64,000 nt of DNA from Roseomonas mucosa (GTDB lineage: Bacteria > Pseudomonadota > Alphaproteobacteria > Acetobacterales > Acetobacteraceae), in the NCBI GenBank assembly GCA_945878375.1, contig CAMDWG010000004.1:62001-126000 (forward strand), in the 5' to 3' direction. The position numbers and the translations under genes were made by a program. Each line of letters begins with the position of its first letter. Position 1 is the first letter of the stretch. The notes under the pieces are model-generated. The model was given only the letters and a program-made list of their open reading frames with translations, did not search any database and was not told the DNA's origin. Positions 23,052-31,805 of this stretch are shown piece after piece.

Positions 23052-24185
23052 ATGACAAAGATAGACCGCTACATCCTGCGCCAGTTGGCGGTCGCGCTGC
23101 TGGCGGTGACGACCGGGCTGGCGGCGCTGGTCTGGCTGACCCAGTCGCTGCGCTTCATCGAGTTGGTGCTGGATCGCGGCCTGTCCTTCTTCGTGTTCCT
23201 GGAACTGACCAGCCTGATGCTGCCCGGCTTCGTCGCGGTCATCATGCCGATCACGACCTTCATCGTCGTGCTGTTCACCTATGTCCGGATGAATTCGGAT
23301 CGCGAGATCGTGGTGATGCGCGCCGCCGGCCTGTCGCAGCTGCGGCTCGCGCGGCCGGGGATCGTGGTGGCGCTGGCCTCGGTCGGGATCCTGTATGGGC
23401 TGCAATTGTGGCTCGTCCCCCTCTCGCACGGTGCGTTCCGGGTGTGGCAGTTCGAGATCCGGAACCAGATGGCCGCGATCCTGTTGCAGGAAGGCGTCTT
23501 CTCCTCGGTCGGCGGGGGCCTGACCGTCTATGCCCGCGAACGCGGGCGCGACGGCACGCTGCGCGGCATCCTGGTGCATGATGCGCGCGACGCCGGCCAG
23601 CCGGTGACGATCCTGGCCGAGGAAGGGCGCATCTCCGCCACCCCGCAAGGCCCGCGCGTGGTGCTGGTGAATGGCGTGCGCCAGCAGCTGGAACGGCCGG
23701 CGCCGGGCCAGCCGCCGCGGCTGACGGTTCTGTCCTTCAGCGAGAACAGCCTCGACCTGGCCCGCGCCGCGCGGCAGGAGGAGGTGCGGTCGCGCGACAT
23801 GCGCGAGCGCGGCTTGCAGGAATTGCTCGCCCCCGACCCGGCCGAAGGGCTGCGGCCCAACACGATCGCGCGCTTCTATGCGGAAGCGCATCAGCGCCTG
23901 GCCGCGCCGGTCAGCGCGCTGAGCTATGCGCTGGTGGCGCTGGCCGTCGCGCTGACGGGACAGTTCCGGCGGCATGGCGGCGGGGTGCGGCTGGCGGTCG
24001 GGGTCGGGATCACGGTCGGGCTGCTGGCGCTCGGCCTCACGCTCAACAACCTCGCGACGCGGGACAACGACTTTGTCTGGCTGGTCTGGACGCATGCCGG
24101 GCTGCCGGGGGTTGTCGCGCTGTGGTGGCTGTTGGGCGCGCCGGGCTGGCCGCGCATCCGCCCGCGCCGGGCGGCGGCGGCATGA
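23052..24185 (+). CDS. lptF: LPS export ABC transporter permease LptF
   Basis: A 377-residue YjgP/YjgQ-family permease. Three membrane helices come first (about residues 12-35, 52-75 and 97-120), then a periplasmic jellyroll domain (about 130-270), and three helices at the C-terminus. Conserved features include the IDRYILRQL opening, the SDREIVVMRAAGLS coupling helix and the C-terminal region SALSYALVALAVALTG. LptF and LptG form the membrane core of LptB2FG, which extracts LPS from the inner membrane. The stop overlaps the lptG start (ATGA), and lptD follows, giving an lptFGD-surA-rsmA operon. Confidence 0.95.
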   Translation: MTKIDRYILRQLAVALLAVTTGLAALVWLTQSLRFIELVLDRGLSFFVFLELTSLMLPGFVAVIMPITTFIVVLFTYVRMNSDREIVVMRAAGLSQLRLARPGIVVALASVGILYGLQLWLVPLSHGAFRVWQFEIRNQMAAILLQEGVFSSVGGGLTVYARERGRDGTLRGILVHDARDAGQPVTILAEEGRISATPQGPRVVLVNGVRQQLERPAPGQPPRLTVLSFSENSLDLARAARQEEVRSRDMRERGLQELLAPDPAEGLRPNTIARFYAEAHQRLAAPVSALSYALVALAVALTGQFRRHGGGVRLAVGVGITVGLLALGLTLNNLATRDNDFVWLVWTHAGLPGVVALWWLLGAPGWPRIRPRRAAAA

Positions 24186-25315
24186 CCTTCACGCCCACGC
24201 TCTCCCTTTACGTCGCGCGGGGCTTCCTCGGCGCGACGGTGGCGACGCTGGCGGCGCTGACCGGCCTCGTCGCGCTGTTCGACTTCATCGAATTGCTGCG
24301 CCGCGCCGCGACACGGCCGGGGATCGGCTTCGACATCCCCGCGACGGTCGCGGCGCTGCGACTGCCCTTCGTCGCCTTGCAGATCCTGCCCTTCGCCATC
24401 CTGCTGGGCGGTATCATCGCCTTCTGGCGGCTGACGCGGTCCTCCGAGCTGATCGTGGCGCGCGCGGCGGGGGTCTCGGCCTGGGGGTTCCTGGCGGGGC
24501 CCCTGCTCGTCGCCTTGGCACTCGGCACGGCGGCGACGGCGGGGCTTTCGCCGCTCTCCTCCATGCTGCTGGCGCGGGCGGAGCGGATCGAGTTCACGCA
24601 GCTGCGCTCGGGCGGTGGCATGACCACGCTGGCGGGCGGGCGGCTCTGGCTGCGCCAATCCGACCGGGGGATCGAGCCGCAGGGGGTCGCGATCATCTCC
24701 GGCCGGCCGGTCGCGACGCGGGCAGCCGATCCGCGCCGCGCCGCGCCGCGCTTCGAGCTGCACGGCGTCACGGTCTGGCGCCTGTCGGAGGCCGACCGCC
24801 CGCTGGCGCGGATCGAGGCGCCGCGCGCCCTGCTCGCGCCCGGGCGCTGGGTGCTGGAGGATGCGGTGGTCTTCGGCACCGACCGCCAGGCGACGCCGCC
24901 CGCGCGCCTGGAATTCCCGACGGAGCTGACGCCGGGGCGGATCGAGGACAGCTTCGCCTCCCCCGAGACGCTGGATGTCTGGTCGCTGCCCGGCTTCATC
25001 GGGGTGCTGGAGGAAGCCGGCTTTTCCGCCGTGCGCCACCGCATCCAGTTCCATTCCCTGCTGGCCCTGCCGCTGCTGTCGCTGGCCATGGCGCTGCTCG
25101 CGGCCGGCTTCTCGATGCGCCACACGCGGCGCGGCGGGGTCGCGCAGACCATCGCGGCCGGCGTCGCGGCGGGCTTCGCCCTGTTCGTGATCGACCGCAT
25201 CGCCGCCGAATTCGGGGAGGCCGGGTCGCTGCCGGTGATCCTCGCGGCTTGGGCGCCCGCGATGTCGGGGCTGCTGCTCGCGCTCGGCCTGCTGCTGCAC
25301 CTGGAGGATGGCTGA
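24182..25315 (+). CDS. lptG: LPS export ABC transporter permease LptG
   Basis: A 377-residue partner of LptF with the same three-helix, jellyroll, three-helix plan. The coupling-helix region RSSELIVARAAGVSAWG (about residues 90-108) contacts LptB, and the C-terminal stretch QFHSLLALPLLSLAMALLAA is typical. It overlaps lptF by four bases and lptD by one base (TGATG), so the three are translationally coupled. LptB and LptA are not in this window. Confidence 0.95.
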   Translation: MTFTPTLSLYVARGFLGATVATLAALTGLVALFDFIELLRRAATRPGIGFDIPATVAALRLPFVALQILPFAILLGGIIAFWRLTRSSELIVARAAGVSAWGFLAGPLLVALALGTAATAGLSPLSSMLLARAERIEFTQLRSGGGMTTLAGGRLWLRQSDRGIEPQGVAIISGRPVATRAADPRRAAPRFELHGVTVWRLSEADRPLARIEAPRALLAPGRWVLEDAVVFGTDRQATPPARLEFPTELTPGRIEDSFASPETLDVWSLPGFIGVLEEAGFSAVRHRIQFHSLLALPLLSLAMALLAAGFSMRHTRRGGVAQTIAAGVAAGFALFVIDRIAAEFGEAGSLPVILAAWAPAMSGLLLALGLLLHLEDG

Positions 25316-27510
25316 TGGCGCACCCCCCCCGGCTGCGCCTGGCCGCCCTGGCGGGCCTCGCCGCCCTGCTGCCCCCCCTCGCGGCGCCGGCGCAGCCCGA
25401 CCCGTTCGAGACCCGCATGGCCGCGCCCGGGGAGCCGGTGACCTTCACGGCGGAGGAGGTGGCGTTCGACCAGGCCAGCGGCACCGTCTCCGCCAGCGGG
25501 CAAGTGGAGGCCTGGCAGGGGGAGCGCGTGCTGCGCGCCGACCGCTTCACCTACAACCGGAACACCGGCGTCGCGACGGCCGAGGGGAATGTGGTCCTGA
25601 TCGAGGCCGACGGGCAGGTGCTGTTCGCCGACCGCGCGGAGCTGTCGGGGGGCATGCGGGATGCCGCACTCGAAGGGATCAGGGGGCTGCTCGCGGCCAA
25701 TGCGCGGGTCGCCGCCGCCGGCGCGCGGCGCACCGATGGCCGCGTCACCGACCTCGCCCGCGTGGTCTATTCGCCCTGCAACCTCTGCACCGAGGACCCG
25801 GACCGGCCGCCGCTGTGGCAGCTCAGGGCGCGGATCGCCAGCCTGCACCAGGACGAACAGCGCATCCGCTACCGCGACGCGGCGGTGGAATTCGCCGGCT
25901 GGCCGCTGTTCTGGACGCCCTATCTCAGCCACGCGGCACCCGATGCGCCGCGCGTCACGGGCTTCCTCTCGCCCACCTTCGGCTACACGCAATTGCTGGG
26001 CAGCTTCGTCTCCCAGCCCTTCTACTGGGCAATCGACGAACAGTCGGATGCGCTGCTGACGGCGCAGCTTTCCACCGAGCAGACCGGCAATCTGGGGCTC
26101 GGCTACCGGCGCCGCTTCAACAGCGGGGTCGTCACCCTCGATGGCTCGCTCGGCAATCTCCAGGGAAGCGACGTGGATGTGGAGGGGCTTGGCTGGCACG
26201 CCTTCCTGAACGGCAGCTTCGCGCTGGACGAGACCTGGCGTGCCGGCTTCGGGCTCAACCGCACCTCCTCCCGCGACTATCTCCGCGCCTGGCGCTACGG
26301 GTCGCCGCAGGTGCTGACCTCCAACGCCTTCCTGGAAGGCTTCTGGGGGATCGAGGGCTATGCGCGCTTCGACTCGCGCCTCTACCAGAGTGTGATCAAC
26401 CGGACCGGCACGGGGCAGATCCCCTTCGTGCTCCCCTTCGGCTACGCCGAATGGGTCTTCCCCGCCGACCGCGCGGGCGGGCGGTTCAGCCTGGACACCC
26501 AGGCCTATGCGCTGTTCCGCGACGCGGGCACCGATTCGCGCCGGGTGGGGACGCGGCTCGGCTACGAATTGCCGATGATGGGCAGCCAGGGGCAGATCTG
26601 GACGCTGCGCGGCCGCGCCGACCTGCTGGCCGGCCATGTCTCGGAACTGAACGAGCCGCCCTTCAACGGCCCGACGGGGGCGGATGGCAGCTGGGTGTCG
26701 GGGAATATCCGGGGGGCGGTGGATTGGCGCTGGCCGCTGATGCGCCCGGCAGGCGAGTGGGGCGCGCAGGTGATCGAGCCGCGGGTGCAGCTGGTGACCG
26801 GTCCCGCCACCGGCCTGCAATCCACCATCCCGGCCGAGGACAGCCTCGACCTCGAATTCACCGATGCCAACCTTTTCGCGCTGAACCGATTCCCCGGCCG
26901 CGACCGGCAGGAAGGCGGCACGCGGGTGGATGCGGCGCTGCGCAGCGCCTGGCTGTTCCCCAATGGCGGCCAGGTGGAAGGCTTGGTCGGCCGCAGCTTC
27001 CGCGCGACGGAGGATGCGGTCTTCCCCGTCGGCTCCGGGCTTGAGAACCGTGCCTCGGACTGGGTGGCGCGGGCGCGGCTGGCGCCGGTGCCGTGGTTCG
27101 AGCTGCTGGGCCGGACCCGGCTGGATGGGGAAGGGCTGGAGCCCAATCTGTGGGACGTGTCGGGCACGCTCTTCGCCGGCCGATTCTCGGTCACGGCGGG
27201 CTATCTCGGCAGCGATCCGCCGCCCAATGGCAGCTATGCGAAGCGCGACGAATGGAGCCTGGGCGGCCAGTTGCGGCTGACCGAGAATTGGCGGGTCGGC
27301 GGCTTCGGTCGCTATGATTTCTCCCGCAACGAGCCGGTCTCGGCGGCGGCGAGCCTGGCCTATGAGGATGAATGCCTGGTCTTCGAGACGTTGTTCGCCC
27401 GCCGCTGGTCGGAAGATCCGTCGCGCAATGCGGAATATCCGGGCAGCACGGTGCTGATGTTCCGCGTCACGCTGAAGACGGTCGGCGATTTCGGCATCCG
27501 GGCGCTGTAG
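25315..27510 (+). CDS. lptD: LPS-assembly outer-membrane protein LptD
   Basis: A 731-residue outer-membrane protein. The signal peptide spans about residues 1-25 (ending APAQP). An OstA/LptA-like domain follows (VTFTAEEVAFDQASGTVSASG, about 41-60) and then the large beta barrel, with repeated amphipathic strands up to the end. Cysteines are seen at residues 155, 158 and 687, so a disulfide between N- and C-terminal parts, needed for LptD function in E. coli, is possible. With LptE it inserts LPS into the outer leaflet. ATG 25315 shares its A with the lptG stop. Confidence 0.95.
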   Translation: MAHPPRLRLAALAGLAALLPPLAAPAQPDPFETRMAAPGEPVTFTAEEVAFDQASGTVSASGQVEAWQGERVLRADRFTYNRNTGVATAEGNVVLIEADGQVLFADRAELSGGMRDAALEGIRGLLAANARVAAAGARRTDGRVTDLARVVYSPCNLCTEDPDRPPLWQLRARIASLHQDEQRIRYRDAAVEFAGWPLFWTPYLSHAAPDAPRVTGFLSPTFGYTQLLGSFVSQPFYWAIDEQSDALLTAQLSTEQTGNLGLGYRRRFNSGVVTLDGSLGNLQGSDVDVEGLGWHAFLNGSFALDETWRAGFGLNRTSSRDYLRAWRYGSPQVLTSNAFLEGFWGIEGYARFDSRLYQSVINRTGTGQIPFVLPFGYAEWVFPADRAGGRFSLDTQAYALFRDAGTDSRRVGTRLGYELPMMGSQGQIWTLRGRADLLAGHVSELNEPPFNGPTGADGSWVSGNIRGAVDWRWPLMRPAGEWGAQVIEPRVQLVTGPATGLQSTIPAEDSLDLEFTDANLFALNRFPGRDRQEGGTRVDAALRSAWLFPNGGQVEGLVGRSFRATEDAVFPVGSGLENRASDWVARARLAPVPWFELLGRTRLDGEGLEPNLWDVSGTLFAGRFSVTAGYLGSDPPPNGSYAKRDEWSLGGQLRLTENWRVGGFGRYDFSRNEPVSAAASLAYEDECLVFETLFARRWSEDPSRNAEYPGSTVLMFRVTLKTVGDFGIRAL

Positions 27511-27744
27511 CGCTCCCCACAGAACCGCTTCGCGGCATTGCGGGGGCTGAGGCCTGGGCGCTGGTCCTGCACGGTTGCGCCGCGCGCCGCCCGAAGCGGG
27601 GGGCGGGTTTGGCCCCCAGGGGCGGGGATGCAGTCGCGAGATCTTGATCCAGGGGCGCTGCCCGGCCCTGCCCGCCGCGCGCCATGGCCCGCGGCGCGAA
27701 GGCCCCCCCTTCCCTCCGCCGCGCCGCACGCCTAGGAGAAGCGG

Positions 27745-29019
27745 ATGCGCTTCCTCGCCCGCGCCCTGCTTCTCGCCGCCCTGCTCGCCGGCCCGCTCGC
27801 CCCGCCACGTGCGGCGGCGCAAGAAAGCCGCATCGTCGCCGTGGTCAATGGCGACATCGTCACCAGCGCGGATGTGGATGGACGGCGGCGGCTCTTCGCC
27901 ATCACCTCCGGCCTGCCGGCCTCGCCGCAGGTGCTGGATCGCCTGGCGCCGCAGATCACGCGGCTGCTGATCGACGAAAGGCTACGCCAACAGGAAGTCC
28001 AGCGCCGCCGGGGCGTGGTGGCGGATGAGGATATCGCGGCCGCCATCGCGGACCTCGAACGGCGCAACAACGCGCCGCCCGGCAGCCTCGTGGCGCAGCT
28101 CCGCGAGGCCGGGGTGCCGCCCCGGGTGCTCTATGACCAGCTTCGCGCGCAGATTGGCTGGAGCCGGCTGGTGCGCGCCCTGCTCGGCCGCCAGGCCACC
28201 CCGACCGAGGACGAGATCAACGACTGGGTCGCCAACCAGCGGGCTCGCACGGGCCAGCCCGAATTCCTCGTCTCCGAGATCTTCATCCCGCTGGATGACC
28301 CCGGCGAGGAAGCCGATGTGCGGCGCTTCGTGAACGACATCGTCGGCCAGCTGCGTGCCGGCAGCCCCTTCCCCATCGTCGCGACCCAATTCAGCCAGGC
28401 ACAGAGCGCGCTGCAGGGCGGCGACATGGGCTGGGTGGGGACGGAAGCGCTGGACCCCGAAGTGGCCCGAATCGTCACCCAGATGCCCCCCGGCGCGGTC
28501 AGCGGCGCCATCCGCGTGCCCGGCGGCTTCCAGATCGTGGCACTCCGCCAGCGGCGGGAGGTCGGGCGCGACGAATCGACCATCCTGTCGATGCGCCAGG
28601 TCTTCTTCCCCTTCACCTCCCCCCTCAACCCGGACGCGCCGACCGGGCAGCAGGTCCAGCAGCTGGAACGCGCCCGCGCCCTCGGGGCCACCGCGCGCAG
28701 CTGCGAGCAGATGGAGGCCGCCGCGCGGACCTCCGGCAGCGACCGCCCCGCCGATCCCGGCGAGGTGCGGGAGGAACAGCTGAACCCGCCGCCGCTCCGC
28801 GCCCTGATCGCGTCCCTCCCCCCGCGCCAGGCCAGCCAGCCGATCGTGGCGCCGGATGGCATCGCGGTGATCATGGTCTGCTCCCGCGAGCGCCGGAACG
28901 AGGCGGAGGTGACCCCCGCCATGGCCCGCGCCCAGATCGTGCGCGAAAGGGCGGAGCTGCTGTCCCGCCAGACGCAGCGCGACCTGCGCCGCCGCGCGCA
29001 GATCGAGCAGCGCTCCTGA
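27745..29019 (+). CDS. surA: SurA-type periplasmic chaperone / peptidyl-prolyl isomerase
   Basis: A 424-residue exported protein with a signal peptide (MRFLARALLLAALLAGPLAPPRAAAQ in outline, about residues 1-26). A SurA N-terminal chaperone domain (about 28-150; SRIVAVVNGDIVTSADVD) is followed by one clear parvulin domain (about 170-275; FLVSEIFIPLD, GGDMGWVG) and a weaker C-terminal region. It helps outer-membrane proteins, LptD included, reach the Bam machine. AGGAG at 27734-27738 supports ATG 27745. The 234-base gap after lptD has no gene; I see no clear terminator there. In many proteobacteria pdxA follows surA, but here rsmA does directly. Confidence 0.92.
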   Translation: MRFLARALLLAALLAGPLAPPRAAAQESRIVAVVNGDIVTSADVDGRRRLFAITSGLPASPQVLDRLAPQITRLLIDERLRQQEVQRRRGVVADEDIAAAIADLERRNNAPPGSLVAQLREAGVPPRVLYDQLRAQIGWSRLVRALLGRQATPTEDEINDWVANQRARTGQPEFLVSEIFIPLDDPGEEADVRRFVNDIVGQLRAGSPFPIVATQFSQAQSALQGGDMGWVGTEALDPEVARIVTQMPPGAVSGAIRVPGGFQIVALRQRREVGRDESTILSMRQVFFPFTSPLNPDAPTGQQVQQLERARALGATARSCEQMEAAARTSGSDRPADPGEVREEQLNPPPLRALIASLPPRQASQPIVAPDGIAVIMVCSRERRNEAEVTPAMARAQIVRERAELLSRQTQRDLRRRAQIEQRS

Positions 29020-29852
29020 CCCAGCCGGCCAACGACCTGCCGACGCTGCGCGAGACGGTCGCGCGGCACGGGCTGGATGCGCGGAAATCGCTCGGCCAGC
29101 ATTTCCTGCTCGACCCCACCATCTGCGCCCGCATCGCCGCCGCCGCCGGGCCGATGCAAGGGCAGCATGTGCTGGAGGTCGGCCCCGGCCCCGGCGGGCT
29201 GACCCGCGAACTGCTGGCCACCACAGCCGAACGCGTCCTGGCGGTGGAACTCGACCGGCGGGCGGTGGCGGCGCTGGCTGAGTTGGCCGCGCGCCATCCT
29301 GGCCGGCTGGAGGTGCGGGAGGCGGACGCGCTGACCATCGACCCCGCCGCTGCCCTGCCCGCGCCGCGCAAGATCGTCGCCAACCTGCCCTATAATGTCG
29401 CCACCCCACTGCTGGTCGGCTGGCTGCGCGGGGCCGCCGCGATCGCGTCCATGACCCTGATGTTCCAGCAGGAGGTGGCGGAACGCATCACCGCCGCGCC
29501 GGGGACGGAGATGTATGGGCGGCTCGGCGTGCTGGCGCAGTGGCGCTGCCGGACGACGCTGCTGATCAGCCTGCCGCCCGGCGCCTTCACCCCGCCGCCC
29601 AAGGTCTGGTCCGCCGTGGTCGGGCTGATCCCCCACCCGGAGGATCCGGGCCCTGCCCTGTTCGCGGCGATGGAACGGCTGACGGCCGCCGCCTTCGGCC
29701 AGCGGCGGAAGATGCTGCGCGGATCGCTGAAATCGCTCGGCGATCCGGAAGGCCTGCTGGCCGAGGCCGGGATCGAGGGCACGCGCCGGGCGGAGACGCT
29801 GTCCATCGCCGAATTCGACCGCCTGGCGCGGATCCTGCACGCCCGCACCTGA
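29016..29852 (+). CDS. rsmA: 16S rRNA adenine-N6 dimethyltransferase RsmA (KsgA), apparent CTG start
   Basis: RsmA dimethylates two adjacent adenines near the 3' end of 16S rRNA. The N-terminal motif ARKSLGQHFLLDP is encoded from about 29100, well before the first ATG in frame (29154). No ATG, GTG or TTG lies in frame between surA's stop region and that motif. The only fitting start is CTG at 29016-29018, overlapping the surA stop as CTGA and giving (M)TQPANDLPTLRETVARHG, 278 residues against 273 in E. coli. SAM motif EVGPGPGGLT and catalytic NLPYN are intact. A rare CTG start, or an A-to-C change of an ATGA overlap, would explain it. Confidence 0.9.
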   Translation: MTQPANDLPTLRETVARHGLDARKSLGQHFLLDPTICARIAAAAGPMQGQHVLEVGPGPGGLTRELLATTAERVLAVELDRRAVAALAELAARHPGRLEVREADALTIDPAAALPAPRKIVANLPYNVATPLLVGWLRGAAAIASMTLMFQQEVAERITAAPGTEMYGRLGVLAQWRCRTTLLISLPPGAFTPPPKVWSAVVGLIPHPEDPGPALFAAMERLTAAAFGQRRKMLRGSLKSLGDPEGLLAEAGIEGTRRAETLSIAEFDRLARILHART

Positions 29853-29905
29853 GCTTGCGCCGCATCGCATCCGGCGCTTTCGTCGCCCGAGCCGAGGAGA
29901 CCCCG

Positions 29906-30868
29906 ATGCTGCCCGAACGCCCCACCCTTCTGTTCGCCCATGTCGCCTACCGCTTCGCGGAGCGCTACGCCGCGCGCGGCGGCACCCTGCCGGTGATCGA
30001 GGCGCGGAGCGTCGAGGAGCTGGAGGCGCGGATCGGGGAAGCCGATGTGCTGCTGGTCTCGGGGCTGTGGCGGAACCACCTGGCGCGGCCCGGCGGGCGG
30101 CTGCGCTTCATCCAGTCGATCAGCGCGGGGGTGGACCAGTATGACCGCGCGGCGCTGGCCGCCGCCGGCATTCGCCTCGCCTCCGCCCAGGGGGCGAATG
30201 CGAACGCCGTGTCGGAACACGCGATCGCGCTGATCCTGGCCATGGCCCGCCGCATCCCGGAAGCGCGCGACAACCAGGCGAGGCAGCATTGGCGCGGCAT
30301 GATCGGCGACCTGACGCGGCGCGAGGATGAGCTGGGCGGCAAGACCCTGCTGGTGGTGGGCATCGGCCGGATCGGCGGGCGGCTGGCGCGGCTGGCCAAG
30401 GCCTTCGGGATGCATGTGGTCGGCCTGCGCCGCGACCCGGCCAATGGCGCGGAGGGCGCGGATGAGATCCACCCGATCTCCGCGCTGCGCGCCCAGTTGC
30501 CGCGCGCCGACTATGTCGCCCTGACCTGCGCGCTGACCGAGGAAACACGCGGGCTGATGGATGCCAGTGCCTTCGCCGCGATGAAGCCGGGCGCGTGCCT
30601 GGTGAATGTCGCGCGCGGGCGGGTCTGCGACGAGGCCGCGCTGGTCGCCGCCCTCGCCTCGGGGCAGCTCGGCTCCGCCGCGCTGGATGTCACGGCCGAT
30701 GAGCCGCTGCCGGCCGAAAGCCCGCTCTGGACCATGCCGAATGTGCTGATCACGCCGCACACGGGCGGCGAGACCCGCGCCTATGAGGGCAATGTCCTCG
30801 ACTTCATGGAGGAAAATCTGGCACGGCTGCGGCGTGGTGAGGCGGCGCTGTTCAACCAGATCGTGTGA
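29906..30868 (+). CDS. D-isomer-specific 2-hydroxyacid dehydrogenase
   Basis: A 320-residue NAD(P)-dependent oxidoreductase. The Rossmann motif is VVGIGRIGGRLARLAKAFG (about residues 150-168), followed by the family signature LVNVARGRVCDE (about 232). The catalytic Arg lies in VNVARGR, Glu in ADEPLP and His in ITPHTGG. Such enzymes reduce 2-oxoacids such as glyoxylate, hydroxypyruvate or phosphonopyruvate-like compounds to D-hydroxyacids; the substrate is undetermined. GAGGAGA about eight bases upstream supports ATG 29906. It is probably a single-gene unit and converges on the isochorismatase-like gene. Confidence 0.9.
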   Translation: MLPERPTLLFAHVAYRFAERYAARGGTLPVIEARSVEELEARIGEADVLLVSGLWRNHLARPGGRLRFIQSISAGVDQYDRAALAAAGIRLASAQGANANAVSEHAIALILAMARRIPEARDNQARQHWRGMIGDLTRREDELGGKTLLVVGIGRIGGRLARLAKAFGMHVVGLRRDPANGAEGADEIHPISALRAQLPRADYVALTCALTEETRGLMDASAFAAMKPGACLVNVARGRVCDEAALVAALASGQLGSAALDVTADEPLPAESPLWTMPNVLITPHTGGETRAYEGNVLDFMEENLARLRRGEAALFNQIV

Positions 30869-30886
30869 CGCCTTGGGGCTGCACGC

Positions 30887-30910
30887 CCCCCGCCGCATGG
30901 GCAGCGGGGG
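30887..30910. terminator. GC stem-loop between convergent genes
   Basis: A seven-base stem (30887-30893 CCCCCGC with 30904-30910 GCGGGGG) closes a ten-base loop, 18 bases after the dehydrogenase stop and 16 bases before the end of the opposing gene. It could end transcripts from both sides. There is no T run, so the call is tentative. Confidence 0.35.
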
Positions 30911-30925
30911 TCGTTCGGCCATGGG

Positions 30926-31549
30926 TTAGCCCCGATACGCCTCGATCTCCGCTCGCGTCATCAGGTCCGCGTATTTCTGGCCCATGTCGAACAGATTGGC
31001 CTCATGCGGGCCCAGCGCGCGGTCACCGACGCAATCGGTCGCGACGATGGTGCGGAAATTGTGCTGCATGGAATCCACCACCGTCGCGCGCACGCAGCCC
31101 GATGTGGTGCAGCCCGCCACCACCACCGTGTCCGCGCCCCGCGCCGTGAGCCAGGCCGCGAGGTTGGTGCCGAAGAAACCGGACGCCCCCTGCTTGCGGA
31201 CGATGTATTCGCCCTTCGCGGGGGCGAGTTCGGGGACGATCTGCGACAGCGGGCTCGCCTCCGTCAGCTTCAGCAGCTGCGGCGATTTGCGCGTGAAGAC
31301 GCCGGCATCGGCGCCGTCATCGGCATAGACCACGCGGGTATGCGCGACGGGCCAATGGCGCTGCCGCGCAAAGGCCAAAAGCCCCACCGTCTCCGCGATC
31401 GCCGGGCCGATATTGCCGCCGCCGAAATGCGCCGGATCGGCGAAGCCCACGACGAAATCGACGATGACCAGCGCCGGCCGCGCACCCATGCCGGCGCGCT
31501 GCCCCATGCCTTGGCGATGATAGATATCTGCTTCGGGATGACCTGACAT
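30926..31549 (-). CDS. Isochorismatase-family cysteine hydrolase (N-carbamoylsarcosine amidase-like)
   Basis: A 207-residue cysteine hydrolase. The catalytic triad residues are visible: Asp in ALVIVDFVVGF, Lys in YIVRKQGASGFFGTNL and Cys in VVAGCTTSGCVRATVVDS. The extended FADPAHFGGGN segment resembles N-carbamoylsarcosine amidohydrolases and maleamate amidases more than true isochorismatases. It lies downstream of an FAD monooxygenase on the same strand, separated by 256 bases that contain a duplicated 111-bp repeat. A joint role in breakdown of an aromatic or N-heterocyclic compound is possible but inferred only from position. Confidence 0.85.
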   Translation of the reverse strand: MSGHPEADIYHRQGMGQRAGMGARPALVIVDFVVGFADPAHFGGGNIGPAIAETVGLLAFARQRHWPVAHTRVVYADDGADAGVFTRKSPQLLKLTEASPLSQIVPELAPAKGEYIVRKQGASGFFGTNLAAWLTARGADTVVVAGCTTSGCVRATVVDSMQHNFRTIVATDCVGDRALGPHEANLFDMGQKYADLMTRAEIEAYRG

Positions 31550-31554
31550 TATTG

Positions 31555-31776
31555 TTCCCTCAGACGCCGGGCGGCGGCTCCGCCGCCTTGGCTTCGCGCA
31601 GGCCACGGGTCCGCCCGGCGGCGCTGCTGGCGGGTGCGCGGGCCGCATTCGCGGCCTGGACAAGCTTCCCTCAGACGCCGGGCGGCGGCTCCGCCGCCTT
31701 GGCTTCGCGCAGGCCACGGGTCCGCCCGGCGGCGCTGCTGGCGGGTTGGCGGGCCGCATTCGCGGCCTCGCCCGGC
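31555..31776. repeat. 111-bp direct repeat, two copies in tandem
   Basis: Copy one (31555-31665) and copy two (from 31666) both begin TTCCCTCAGACGCCGGGCGG and run nearly identically to GGCCGCATTCGCGGCC. They differ visibly around 31634-31640 (TGCGCGG against TTGGCGG). Each contains GC hairpins such as GGCGGCTCCGCCGCC. The minus strand reads open as an Arg/Pro-rich peptide, but it shows no start signal or domain, so I do not call a gene. Confidence 0.88.
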
Positions 31777-31805
31777 TTCGCCGGCCGCCATCATCGCGCC
31801 CGCTG

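Noticed and set aside
24208-27822. A 1204-codon open frame on the minus strand across lptG-lptD
   Set aside because: The plus strand encodes LptG and LptD with clear family features. Long antisense frames are expected at this GC content.
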